Source: Bacteroidales bacterium UBA4772 (GTDB lineage: Bacteria; Bacteroidota; Bacteroidia; Bacteroidales; VadinHA17). Taken from it: a stretch of DNA of 64,000 bases. Below the pieces are notes generated by a model. The model was not told the origin of the DNA. It did not search any database and saw nothing but the letters and a program-made list of their open reading frames with translations. The stretch is from positions 92,155 through 156,154 of the forward strand of contig DHHM01000014.1 in the NCBI GenBank assembly GCA_002403305.1, given 5' to 3'. The number at the start of each line of letters is the position of its first letter. The stretch's first letter is position 1. The position numbers and the translations under genes are program-made. Shown in pieces: positions 9,001-16,647 of the stretch.

Positions 9001-10260
9001 GAGGTCAAAGTATGAGATGTTAAAGATGCCGTCATTACCGTTGAGGTACGAGGGAACGAAGATCACCTTCACCTTCTCTTCCGGGCTGTTGAGAATGTTC
9101 TCACGCCTGAGCTGGTTGATCACCGGGTCATCATGCACATAGTGAAGTCCGTGGGTTAAGTACCTGTCACTGTCGGTGATTTTTGTGCCGTCGTTCATCG
9201 CGGCAAGAAGATCATGCCTGGGTCCCTTGTGATATGCCGGGACCAGGATGAAAGCTACGCATATCTGTTCAGCATCTGCCTTGCGGTTGATCTCCCCAAG
9301 AGATGAGAGGAAGAGATCGATACCCTTGTTCCTGTACTCATATCTTCCACTGGTGGAGATCAGCAGGGTATTCTCAGGCAGTTCCTGCCCCAGCAGGGCA
9401 CCGGCAACAGACAGCAGCTTGTCTCTCGCCGCCTTCCGTGCCTCATCGAACTCCTCCGCAGTCGGCACAAAGTTATCATCAAAGCCGTTGGGAGTGATGA
9501 CGTCTGGCTTCTTGCCGAGGAATGCTTCACATTCGCGCCCGGTGATCTCACTGACGGTGGTGAACACATCAGCCTGTTCGGCGCTGATCCTTTCGAGCGA
9601 CTGCTTTGAGATGACATTGAACTCGTGGGCTGTCTGTTCAGGATTTAACTCCTTGAGCCTGCTGTAGAGCTTCCTGTTGTTGCCGGCAATGCTGCGTCCG
9701 AGAACCGTTGCATGGGTGGTGAAGGAGGTGGTGATCCATGGCGCGTGCTCTTCAAGATAAAGAACGCCCATGCCTGTCATCCACTCGTGGAACTGCGCGA
9801 TGACCTTCGGATATTCACGGTAGAATGTGGTGAAGCTCTCGATGACCTTACCAGCTGCATAACCGAACAGTGCAGGTTCAATATAATCCCATTGACCGGA
9901 AATGCTGTCAAGCTGGTATGTCTCCCAGAAACGGGCAAAAACCTCATTCTGCTGCCCGAAATAGGGAGTAAAATCAATAAGCATCACCCGGGGATTGCCT
10001 TTTATGTTCCATCTCCCCGTCTTTACGTTCAGCCCCTCCTGTGCTGCCACTGCCTTCCAGGGGAGATACATGCTCTCATCAGGAGTGAACTCCGGGTTTG
10101 AACTGTCATCACGCCATACATCAGGTCCTATCAAAATATAGTTGTCGCCGAACTCATTGGCTACATTCAGTGCCTTGGTGGAGATTACAGTATAGATACC
10201 CCCAACCTTATTGCATACCTCCCAGCTCGTTTCGAACAAAAAATCACCTCTCATTTTCAT
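6031..10260 (-). CDS. Glycogen synthase (GT3)-glycogen phosphorylase (GT35) fusion
   Basis: 1409 residues with two full enzymes in one chain. Residues about 1-545 are a GT3, eukaryote-type glycogen synthase (opening FETSWEVCNKVGGIYTVIST, later EPWGYTPLES for the donor site); it should extend alpha-1,4-glucan from UDP-glucose. Residues about 555-1400 are an alpha-glucan phosphorylase of the short bacterial/thermophile type, with AYFSMEYGIHPSLKIYSGGL and the PLP-lysine motif EASGTSGEKGVMNG (Lys about 1163), which releases glucose-1-phosphate. The usual Met before the lysine region is Glu here. Such fusions are known from Bacteroidales, but pairing opposing activities is notable. ATG 10260 is used; Met3 is an alternative. 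Last gene of the minus-strand cluster, 65 bases after the GH57 stop. Confidence 0.9.
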   Translation of the reverse strand: MKMRGDFLFETSWEVCNKVGGIYTVISTKALNVANEFGDNYILIGPDVWRDDSSNPEFTPDESMYLPWKAVAAQEGLNVKTGRWNIKGNPRVMLIDFTPYFGQQNEVFARFWETYQLDSISGQWDYIEPALFGYAAGKVIESFTTFYREYPKVIAQFHEWMTGMGVLYLEEHAPWITTSFTTHATVLGRSIAGNNRKLYSRLKELNPEQTAHEFNVISKQSLERISAEQADVFTTVSEITGRECEAFLGKKPDVITPNGFDDNFVPTAEEFDEARKAARDKLLSVAGALLGQELPENTLLISTSGRYEYRNKGIDLFLSSLGEINRKADAEQICVAFILVPAYHKGPRHDLLAAMNDGTKITDSDRYLTHGLHYVHDDPVINQLRRENILNSPEEKVKVIFVPSYLNGNDGIFNISYFDLLIGFDLTLYPSYYEPWGYTPLESLMFRIPTVTTNLSGFGMWINTYFTNPGDGCLVLDRTDDNEPEVIKGMEQFIRRFLQMSPEEFQSAREKAWEVSRIANWNALFHFYTDAYAMALEGSTERREQPREYTRILESTELLVSKPRQAPVWKDIYVQSELPERLSYLKELAGNLWWSWNSDAEFLFRRLDPTLWEHVGHNPKRLLEAIDYKRLVVLADDEVFLKDSDRIYREFTDYMARPEIAGQPSVAYFSMEYGIHPSLKIYSGGLGVLAGDYLKEASDSNVRITGFGLLYRYGYFRQKLGPRGEQQATYEAEDFSQLPVTLVKDEDGNPLTIQLTWPGRIVKAHIWLASVGKVKLYLLDTDFEENTHEDRAITHHLYGGDSENRLKQELILGIGGMRALIALGIKPDVYHSNEGHSAFIGFERMRHLIEDEHLTFKESMEIIRASTLFTTHTPVPAGHDAFEEDLLRKYISHYHARLNISWEQLMALGRSNDEYDRKFNMSYLATRLSQEMNGVSQLHGHVSRGLFSKLWPGYLRDELYIGHVTNGVHHPTWVAPEWEHVYEQITGQKHLEQGDREQWAKIYKVEDEKVFEIKMKLKKRLFDHIRKRLQSDMLERHVSPRTLMNISSHLNEKALTIGFARRFATYKRATLLFRDLDRLEKIVNNPERPVQFVFAGKAHPNDGGGQELIRRINEVSQMPRFAGKVLFLENYDMELARYLVRGVDIWMNTPTRPLEASGTSGEKGVMNGTLHFSVLDGWWVEGYHAFAGWALPKKRVYANQDLQDDVDAETIYNMLEYEIIPAYYSRDDDGVPREWTSYIKNTMVKVAPEFTSRRMLNDYLEKYYRKLHERSRLMLADNYAMARELADWKSNITKVWDEIEIVKHDLGDATRNVYRSGHPYTTEIVLDIKKIPPEYVGVEMVITRLQKNGEYAFYASKEFKYVSGKKGRVIYSVEFQPEMAGAFFYGIRIYAKHEALPHRQDFCLLRWVD

Positions 10261-10278
10261 ATAGTTATAATACAGTTA

Positions 10279-10294
10279 ATACGCAAAAGCGTAT
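10279..10294. other. Small inverted repeat between GH57 and synthase-phosphorylase genes
   Basis: ATACGC-AAAA-GCGTAT is a perfect 6-bp stem with a 4-base loop, 19 bases ahead of the synthase-phosphorylase ATG. It lacks a T-run, so it is more likely a mild mRNA processing or attenuation hairpin than a terminator; it could also be chance. Confidence 0.25.
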
Positions 10295-10325
10295 GACAGT
10301 TACTCATTGCCATAAGATGCAACGA

Positions 10326-11909
10326 TTATTTGCTGCCCGCTCCTTTCTTCGCCACACTCTTCCTTGCAGCACTCTTTTTTACCGACGCTTTCCCGGTATC
10401 TGTCTTCGCGGCTGCACTCTTCTTAACTGCCGGTGCAGCAACGGTTTTGGCCGTTACGGCTTTCCTGCCCGCCGGAGCCGCAACACTCTTCTTGCCCTCC
10501 TGTACCTCAACAGTCCTGGTTGTTGCCGCTTTCTTCCCTGCAGGTGTTGCGGTAGCTTTTGCCTTTGGTTTGGTGGCAGCTCTCTTTCTGGCAGAGCCTG
10601 CCTTCTTCTCCAGCTTCGTCAGTTTCTCCTGCAGCTCGCTGATGACATGATCCTTTGATTGAATTGTTTCCGAGAGGCGGTTCACCTCTTCGTCATGATA
10701 ATCAAGGGGACAGAGCGTCTTGAGCCTGATCTCAAAATCACTCAGGATATTCATGTAGTTCATGAATGCCTGGTACGGATTTTCATAGGGATTGAAGTAG
10801 GCATGTACCGCTCCGTCAGAGAAGAATTTCGTAGACATGTAGTAAAAGTGGTCGCTCGACTGCAGATAGACCCAGTCGCGCTGCAGTTGCTCAGAGCTGC
10901 ATCCAGCCACCCTCTCTGCCATGCTGTATAGCTTTGTCACCGCCGCTGTCTGCAGCTCATTACCCATCCATGCCGTCAGGTCACGCTCCTCATCGGCCCA
11001 GGATATGGGCGACGGGACATGCAGCAGCGAGACCGGCTGATAATTGTCGGCCACTTCAGAAACGGTCATGAATTTGAACGGTGTCTTTTTGATGATGGCA
11101 TCCGGCATATGTTTCAGGAAGTCAAAGATTCCTGTCTCCTTTTTCTGGTGCTCTCCGAAGGTCTCATAGTCCATGAATATATTCACGACCTCAGATGACG
11201 GAGCCAGACCCTTGATCCATGAGGCGTACTTATCTGCAGTGAGCGGGTAGCTTGACCATGCACTGTTGGAGAAGCGGAAGGCGATGTCATCACTGAGGGT
11301 ATAGTTGCGAAGCAGCACCTTCAGCCGCGGGTTGATGGCGTTGCAGTAGACAAAGTTGGGCGACTTCCATCCCAGTATGTGCTTTGCCCCCTCGGTAACA
11401 ACAGCCTTATAGCCCATATCGGCCATCCAGTTCCCGATCTCATCGGAGTATATCAGCTCGGTGTTCCTGATAGAAGTCGGCTGATATCCAATATGCTCCA
11501 CCATCTTCTCACCGTGGACCTTCACCTGCAGCTCAAACCTCTCCCTGTTCATCAGTGAGGCCAGGGAATGAGAGTCGGTTTCGGCAAGAAACTCAACGCA
11601 TCCTGTCTCTGCAAGCTCCCTGAAAGAGGCGAGAACCTCCGGTGCATATAGCCTGAACTGATCAATAACGATTCCCGTGAGCGAGAATGTCACTTTGAAC
11701 TTGCCCTTGTGCTTCCTGATCAGGTCCAGGAGCAGGTTGTTGGTCGGCAGGTAACAGTTGGAGGCGATCCTGCGAAGGATCGATTCATTCATGAAATCGT
11801 CATAATAATAGTGTTCATGACCCATCTCAAAGAAGCGATAGCGCTTGAGCCTGAAGGGCTGATGAACCTGAAAATAGAGGCAGATTGCCTTTTTCTGTGG
11901 TGTGCTCAT
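10326..11909 (-). CDS. GH57 alpha-glucan-active enzyme with basic C-terminal tail
   Basis: 527 residues from ATG 11909. The start is fixed by an ATGA overlap with the stop of the upstream glycosyltransferase; a longer frame upstream would lie inside that gene. The N-terminal part (AICLYFQVHQPFRLKRYRF, residues about 8-26) is the GH57 opening motif and the following 400 residues fit the alpha-amylase/4-alpha-glucanotransferase family. After a predicted coiled coil (about residues 405-435) come 90 residues made nearly only of Ala, Lys, Thr, Val and Pro, like a bacterial histone H1-like tail. Probably intracellular. Member of the glycogen operon; exact reaction (amylase, transferase or branching) is not decided by the sequence. 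Confidence 0.88.
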   Translation of the reverse strand: MSTPQKKAICLYFQVHQPFRLKRYRFFEMGHEHYYYDDFMNESILRRIASNCYLPTNNLLLDLIRKHKGKFKVTFSLTGIVIDQFRLYAPEVLASFRELAETGCVEFLAETDSHSLASLMNRERFELQVKVHGEKMVEHIGYQPTSIRNTELIYSDEIGNWMADMGYKAVVTEGAKHILGWKSPNFVYCNAINPRLKVLLRNYTLSDDIAFRFSNSAWSSYPLTADKYASWIKGLAPSSEVVNIFMDYETFGEHQKKETGIFDFLKHMPDAIIKKTPFKFMTVSEVADNYQPVSLLHVPSPISWADEERDLTAWMGNELQTAAVTKLYSMAERVAGCSSEQLQRDWVYLQSSDHFYYMSTKFFSDGAVHAYFNPYENPYQAFMNYMNILSDFEIRLKTLCPLDYHDEEVNRLSETIQSKDHVISELQEKLTKLEKKAGSARKRAATKPKAKATATPAGKKAATTRTVEVQEGKKSVAAPAGRKAVTAKTVAAPAVKKSAAAKTDTGKASVKKSAARKSVAKKGAGSK

Positions 11910-13210
11910 ATCTGTTGGCTTGTCTGTTTCAAAACGCGGGTGTAAATATCTTTCACATGTGTGGCGGCTTTCTCCCACTTGAGCTTGTCAACCTCCTCCT
12001 TGCCGTTCATGATAAACATCCTTGAGAGGGCAGGATAGGTCAGGATTCCGTAAATGGCATCAGCCATGGCCTCTATATCCCAGAAATCGACTTTGACGGC
12101 ATGGGTGAGCAGCTCGGCCACGCCGCTCTGTTTGCTTATGATGACGGGGACATTCGACTGCATGGCCTCCAGTGGTGAGATGCCGAAGGGCTCCGATACT
12201 GAGGGCATGACATATACATCACTCATTCTGAGCATCGTGAATACATCATTGCCACGGAGGAAACCTGTAAAGTGAAACCTGTCAGTGATACGGAGGCTGG
12301 CAGCGTGGCGCATCATTCGCTCCATCATGTCACCGGAGCCTGCCATCACGAACCTCACGTTGGGCATGCGAGACAGAACCATCCTCGCCGCCTCTATGAA
12401 ATACTCGGGCCCCTTCTGGAGGGTTATGCGGCCAAGGAAGGTAACGATCTTGTCATCATAGGCCCTTGCGGGGACGTCAAGCTCGGAGGCATGCAGAGGC
12501 TCAACGGCATTGTAAACCGTCTCCACCTTATCCGGGTCAATGTCATAGTTGTTGATAACTATCTCACGGGTGAGATTGCTTACCGTGATAATCTTGTCGG
12601 CAGCATCCATACCCTCCTTCTCCATCTTGAAGACCCCCGGGTTGACATTCCCTCCGCTGCGGTCAAAATCGGTGGCATGGACGTGTATCACCAGGGGCTT
12701 GCCTGAAACAGCCTTGGCAGCTATTCCTGCCGGGTAGGCGAGCCAGTCATGCGCATGTATGATGTCAAACTCCTGTTCCGAGGCTATTACCTGGGCAACT
12801 ACCGAGTACTTGTAAATCTCATCCATCAGGTTGGCTCCGTAGGTGCCTGAGAAGTCGACCTTACCCTGCTTGTTGGTACTAACCAGCAGGTCAGTGTCGG
12901 CTACCTCTCCCCGGGTCATCTTCCAGAAATCTTCAGGATCAGTATAAGGTACCAGCCGGGAGAAGACCTCGATCTTTTCCACCGGCTTCATGAAATAGCG
13001 GTACTTCACCTTCTTGAAGGCCACGGGCACGGTGTTGGCACCAATAAGGCTCACTATGCTCTGATCTTCATCGCCGTAGGCCTTCGGAACCACGAAGATC
13101 ACATCCACATCCTTCTGTGATGCAAGACCGCGGGTGAGACCGTAACTGGCAGTCCCCAATCCACCTGCAATATGAGGGGGGAACTCCCAACCAAACATCA
13201 GGACACGCAT
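11906..13210 (-). CDS. GT4-type glycosyltransferase (glycogen synthase-like)
   Basis: 434 residues from ATG 13210, four bases after the stop of the debranching enzyme; upstream in-frame Met codons lie inside that gene. The N-terminus MRVLMFGWEFPPHIAGGLGT is typical of a starch/glycogen-synthase-like Rossmann domain with the GGLG donor loop. The C-terminal domain has VTFLGRITLQKGPEYFIEAA and SVSEPFGISPLEAMQ, the E-x7-E nucleotide-sugar motif of GT4. It is encoded between a debranching enzyme and a GH57 enzyme with an ATGA overlap to the latter, so it most likely builds alpha-glucan chains, possibly primers or maltooligosaccharides. Donor (UDP- or ADP-glucose) cannot be told. Confidence 0.85.
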   Translation of the reverse strand: MRVLMFGWEFPPHIAGGLGTASYGLTRGLASQKDVDVIFVVPKAYGDEDQSIVSLIGANTVPVAFKKVKYRYFMKPVEKIEVFSRLVPYTDPEDFWKMTRGEVADTDLLVSTNKQGKVDFSGTYGANLMDEIYKYSVVAQVIASEQEFDIIHAHDWLAYPAGIAAKAVSGKPLVIHVHATDFDRSGGNVNPGVFKMEKEGMDAADKIITVSNLTREIVINNYDIDPDKVETVYNAVEPLHASELDVPARAYDDKIVTFLGRITLQKGPEYFIEAARMVLSRMPNVRFVMAGSGDMMERMMRHAASLRITDRFHFTGFLRGNDVFTMLRMSDVYVMPSVSEPFGISPLEAMQSNVPVIISKQSGVAELLTHAVKVDFWDIEAMADAIYGILTYPALSRMFIMNGKEEVDKLKWEKAATHVKDIYTRVLKQTSQQI

Positions 13211-13214
13211 ATCA

Positions 13215-15164
13215 TTATAGTTTTTCTTTGTATTTCGTCTCCAGAATAGTGTAAATGCGTAGCACTTCGGCCACACTCCAGGCCTGTGATATCGCCCCCC
13301 TCGGTTCGTGGGGCGGGTCACCGTCATAAATTTCCGATATGGTGGAGATCCCCGCCTCGGTCAGTGTCTCCTCAAACCCCATTATCAGTTTTCTCACGCG
13401 CGGGACGCCCCCTTCGCCGTAGACCCTGAGCCATCCCTCGCAGAAGGGACCCACGAGCCACGGCCATACTGTGCCCTGGTGATAGGCGTTGTCCCTCTTC
13501 TCCTGCGTTCCGCAGTAGATACCCTGGTATCCCTCCTCCGAGGGAGACAGTGTTCGCAGTCCGCGCGGAGTGACAAGCATCCTGTTTGCAATATCCAGTA
13601 TGCTCTTCATCTGTTCCTTTGTCAGCATGGTATAGGGCAGTGAAGTGGCGAGCACCATGTTGGGCCTCACCTGCATGTTCCGCTTTTCAGGGTCACTGAC
13701 ATAGTCGGCCAGGTAACCCAGTTCCTCATCCCAGAAGAGTTCTGTGAACGTCCTTGTTATCAGCTCAGGCATCATCTCCCACTCCTTGACGAATGTGCGG
13801 TCCCTGGCACTGCGTGCACAGTCGAGAGCAAAAGATACTGCATTGTACCAGAGGGCATTGATCTCCACGGCATAGCCGCTGCGCGGTGTCACCGGCACTC
13901 CGTCGACTATTGCATCCATCCATGTGAGCGCCTTGCCGGGTGCATCGGCATAGATGAGCCCGTTATCCCTCATATGTATACCGAATGAGGTGCCGTCACG
14001 GTATGCAGCAAGCACTGCCTTCATGGGCGCCCCATACCTCCTCCACGCCTCCCTGGCCTCCAGCCCGTAGCTGTAGATCGCCTGGAAGAACCACAGAGGA
14101 GCATCAACACTGTTGAAGACAGGATTGTCTGCCTCGCCCATATTGGGGAAGAGCCCGCCCTTCATGCGCCTCACCTGGGTGTCAAGCACGGCAGCGTACA
14201 GATCTTCCTGCCTTCGCGCCAGGGCGATGCCGGGCAACGAGATGAAGGTGTCACGGCCCCATGATCCGAACCAGGGGTACCCGGCCACAATTGTTGTGTC
14301 TTCACCTCTCTTTTCTATAAACTGCTGCGCAGCATTGCGGAGGGAGTTGTAGAAGTCGCTGCGCGGTATCTTTGATGATACTGTCCTGGTAAATTTGGTC
14401 TTGAATCCTGCGGGTTTCTCCTCCCGCGTCGAGGCTGAAAATACGATTACATCACCTTTGCCGGCGGTAAATTCGAAGAAACCCGGGACAAAGAGATCCT
14501 CCGAGAAATCATACCCCCGCTTCTGCTCCTCCATATACTCCACTCCCAGGTGCCAGTCAGGAACGGGAACGAACTCCGACTTGCAGGAGAGCTGCATGTT
14601 AAGCCAGGGAAAACCGTCATACATGCGTGACCTGATGCCACCGGGAATCTCCTCCACACGGGTGTTTGCCCACATGTTGGCATGAGTAAGCTGATGTACA
14701 TTCCTGAAAGCAAGAAACGGCCTCAGCTGTATCTTCACAGGCTCGTCAGTGTCAATGATGGTGAGTCTGAGCAAAAACTGCTCTTCATAGTGAACCAGCA
14801 GACGCTCCTGCTTCATAAAGACATTGCCTACCCTGTAGGTCATGCCGGGGATATCCTGTATGTCAAAGTCTTCAATATACTTGTGGCCTTTAGGACTGAA
14901 ATAATCGCCCTGATACTTGCGGATGCCAGTATTGAAGCTCTGGCCGTTGCTGACAACAGTGGAGTCGAGTCCCGACAGAAGTACATGCCTCTCGCCACCG
15001 AGAGCATCAACGGGACAGACAAGGAGACCATGGTATTTTCGTGTGTTGCAGCCTACTATGGTGGTCGAGGAATAGCTGCCGGCCCTGTTGGTTCGCAATA
15101 TCTCACGGCTCAGGGAATACTCAAGATTTACTACATGAGCCTTGTCAAATTTAATGTATCCCAT
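13215..15164 (-). CDS. Glycogen debranching enzyme, archaeal type (amylo-alpha-1,6-glucosidase)
   Basis: 649 residues. The N-terminal domain begins LSREILRTNRAGSYSSTTIVG, the hallmark of the bacterial/archaeal GDE N-terminal family; the C-terminal (alpha/alpha)6 barrel has GYPWFGSWGRDTFISLPG with the catalytic Asp, and VEINALWYNA. It removes alpha-1,6 branches from glycogen. First gene of the minus-strand group debranching enzyme - GT4 - GH57 - synthase/phosphorylase, with 4-base spacing to the GT4. The divergent neighbour is a TlpA-like gene, and the 207-base AT-rich gap must carry both promoters. Confidence 0.92.
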   Translation of the reverse strand: MGYIKFDKAHVVNLEYSLSREILRTNRAGSYSSTTIVGCNTRKYHGLLVCPVDALGGERHVLLSGLDSTVVSNGQSFNTGIRKYQGDYFSPKGHKYIEDFDIQDIPGMTYRVGNVFMKQERLLVHYEEQFLLRLTIIDTDEPVKIQLRPFLAFRNVHQLTHANMWANTRVEEIPGGIRSRMYDGFPWLNMQLSCKSEFVPVPDWHLGVEYMEEQKRGYDFSEDLFVPGFFEFTAGKGDVIVFSASTREEKPAGFKTKFTRTVSSKIPRSDFYNSLRNAAQQFIEKRGEDTTIVAGYPWFGSWGRDTFISLPGIALARRQEDLYAAVLDTQVRRMKGGLFPNMGEADNPVFNSVDAPLWFFQAIYSYGLEAREAWRRYGAPMKAVLAAYRDGTSFGIHMRDNGLIYADAPGKALTWMDAIVDGVPVTPRSGYAVEINALWYNAVSFALDCARSARDRTFVKEWEMMPELITRTFTELFWDEELGYLADYVSDPEKRNMQVRPNMVLATSLPYTMLTKEQMKSILDIANRMLVTPRGLRTLSPSEEGYQGIYCGTQEKRDNAYHQGTVWPWLVGPFCEGWLRVYGEGGVPRVRKLIMGFEETLTEAGISTISEIYDGDPPHEPRGAISQAWSVAEVLRIYTILETKYKEKL

Positions 15165-15318
15165 AGTTCTAGGAGTTCCGTTTAAGTCCAGAAATAATTA
15201 AAAAATAACTCTATTAATATAACACTAATAAAAATCAAGTGCAAAGAAAAGCAAAAAAAACAGATTTATTAAGCGGCAGCAGAACAAGCCGTCACCCCTG
15301 AAGGCTCTCAAAAAAAGA

Positions 15319-15326
15319 TATCTTTG
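15319..15326 (+). promoter_or_regulatory. Promoter -7 element before the TlpA pair
   Basis: TATCTTTG exactly matches TAnnTTTG, 45 bases ahead of the ATG at 15372. No clear TTG is seen at the expected upstream distance. Confidence 0.35.
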
Positions 15327-15371
15327 CAGTCTGATTACTGAACCAATGCGCGTCCAAATAGTTCGATCAAG

Positions 15372-16601
15372 ATGAAATATTTCAATAGCAGAAAAGAAAA
15401 AAAACTGTTTTATGTAATATTTAGCCTGAGGAAGCCTGTAATAGTAACGGCAGCCGTGGCCCTGATTGCCGCAATGAGCGGCTGTGGCAGTGATAATTTC
15501 ACCGTCAGCGGCACCTTGGAAGATGCCGGTGAGGGTGAATACCTCCTTCTGAGACAGGTGAGACCGGGGCTTCTCGAGCCGGTTGATTCGGTGATACCGG
15601 ATCAGGAGGGGAAGTTTATCTTTCGTCACAAAACCCCATGGCCGGCGTTTTACATGCTCAGCATGGGCAGTGATGACTTCCTGACCCTGCTGGCCGCTCC
15701 GGGTGACAGGATAACCGTTATGGCGAAACGCAGTGCGCTATCGTCGCCAACGCAGATCAATGGCTCTGAAGAAAGCTCCCTGATGGTGGCATTCCGCAGT
15801 GATCACCAGGAAGTGATAGAGGAACTGCAGCATTTGACGGAGGTGTACAACGACAGTCTGGGCAGCCCCCGGTTGCCGCTGCTGATGGACAGCCTCGACA
15901 GGAGGGCCGCGGAACTGGTCTCCGGCCTCCGGGAGAAAGGAATTGCACTTCTTGAGGAGAACGGCAACTCGATGGTGGCCATCTGGCTCCTGAACCAGCA
16001 GGTGGTGCCCGGTAAGCAGCTGTTTGAAGCTGCCCGGGAGCCGGAACTGTTCTACCGGGTCGACTCACTGCTCTTTGACCGTTACCCGGAAGCCGACCTG
16101 GTGGTCGATCTTCACAGGTTTGTGGCAGGACTCAGAAACTCGCTGGCAGTGAGCACCCGGGCCGACCCCCGGCCGGCTGTCGGAAGCCTGCTGCCGGAGA
16201 TAACACTACCCGGACCTGACGGTGACACAGTAATGCTGTCTTCAACCCGCGGCAGCATTGTGCTTGTCGACTTCTGGGCTGCCTGGTGCCCGCCGTGCCG
16301 GGAGGAAAACCCTAACCTTGTAACCCTGTATGACCTGTACCACAGCCGCGGGTTTGACATATACCAGGTGTCACTTGACATCAGGAAGGAAGACTGGACA
16401 GAGGCAATAAGAAAAGACAGGCTGGAAAGATGGCACCACGTCAGCGACCTGAAATACCGTGACTCAGAGGTGGTCAGGAACTTCGGGCTGTCAGAGATAC
16501 CGTCAAGCTTCCTGCTTGACCGCGAGGGAAGAGTGGTGGCGGTAAATCTCAGGGGAGACGCTCTGCGCAAAAAAGTTGAGGAACTGATTGGCGGGCAGTA
16601 G
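15372..16601 (+). CDS. TlpA-like thioredoxin lipoprotein with DUF4369 domain
   Basis: 409 residues. A long N-terminal signal ends at a lipobox (AAMSGCGSD, Cys38). Residues about 42-135 match the DUF4369 pattern, a helical middle follows, and the C-terminal thioredoxin domain has FWAAWCPPCREEN with Cys306 and Cys309. Proteins of this plan are outer-membrane or periplasm-facing thiol reductases of Bacteroidota. The downstream paralogue at 16648 shares the architecture but has lost the first cysteine, so this one is probably the active partner. Its start (ATG 15372) has a promoter-like element upstream; alternative starts within the first 20 residues are possible. Confidence 0.85.
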   Translation: MKYFNSRKEKKLFYVIFSLRKPVIVTAAVALIAAMSGCGSDNFTVSGTLEDAGEGEYLLLRQVRPGLLEPVDSVIPDQEGKFIFRHKTPWPAFYMLSMGSDDFLTLLAAPGDRITVMAKRSALSSPTQINGSEESSLMVAFRSDHQEVIEELQHLTEVYNDSLGSPRLPLLMDSLDRRAAELVSGLREKGIALLEENGNSMVAIWLLNQQVVPGKQLFEAAREPELFYRVDSLLFDRYPEADLVVDLHRFVAGLRNSLAVSTRADPRPAVGSLLPEITLPGPDGDTVMLSSTRGSIVLVDFWAAWCPPCREENPNLVTLYDLYHSRGFDIYQVSLDIRKEDWTEAIRKDRLERWHHVSDLKYRDSEVVRNFGLSEIPSSFLLDREGRVVAVNLRGDALRKKVEELIGGQ

Positions 16602-16647
16602 CCAATGGCTATTTTTGTTTTCTTTGCAGAGGAAACTGACATTCAAA

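Noticed and set aside
16605..16615. agccaatggct short palindrome between the TlpA-like genes
   Set aside because: Loop of one base cannot form a hairpin; chance palindrome.
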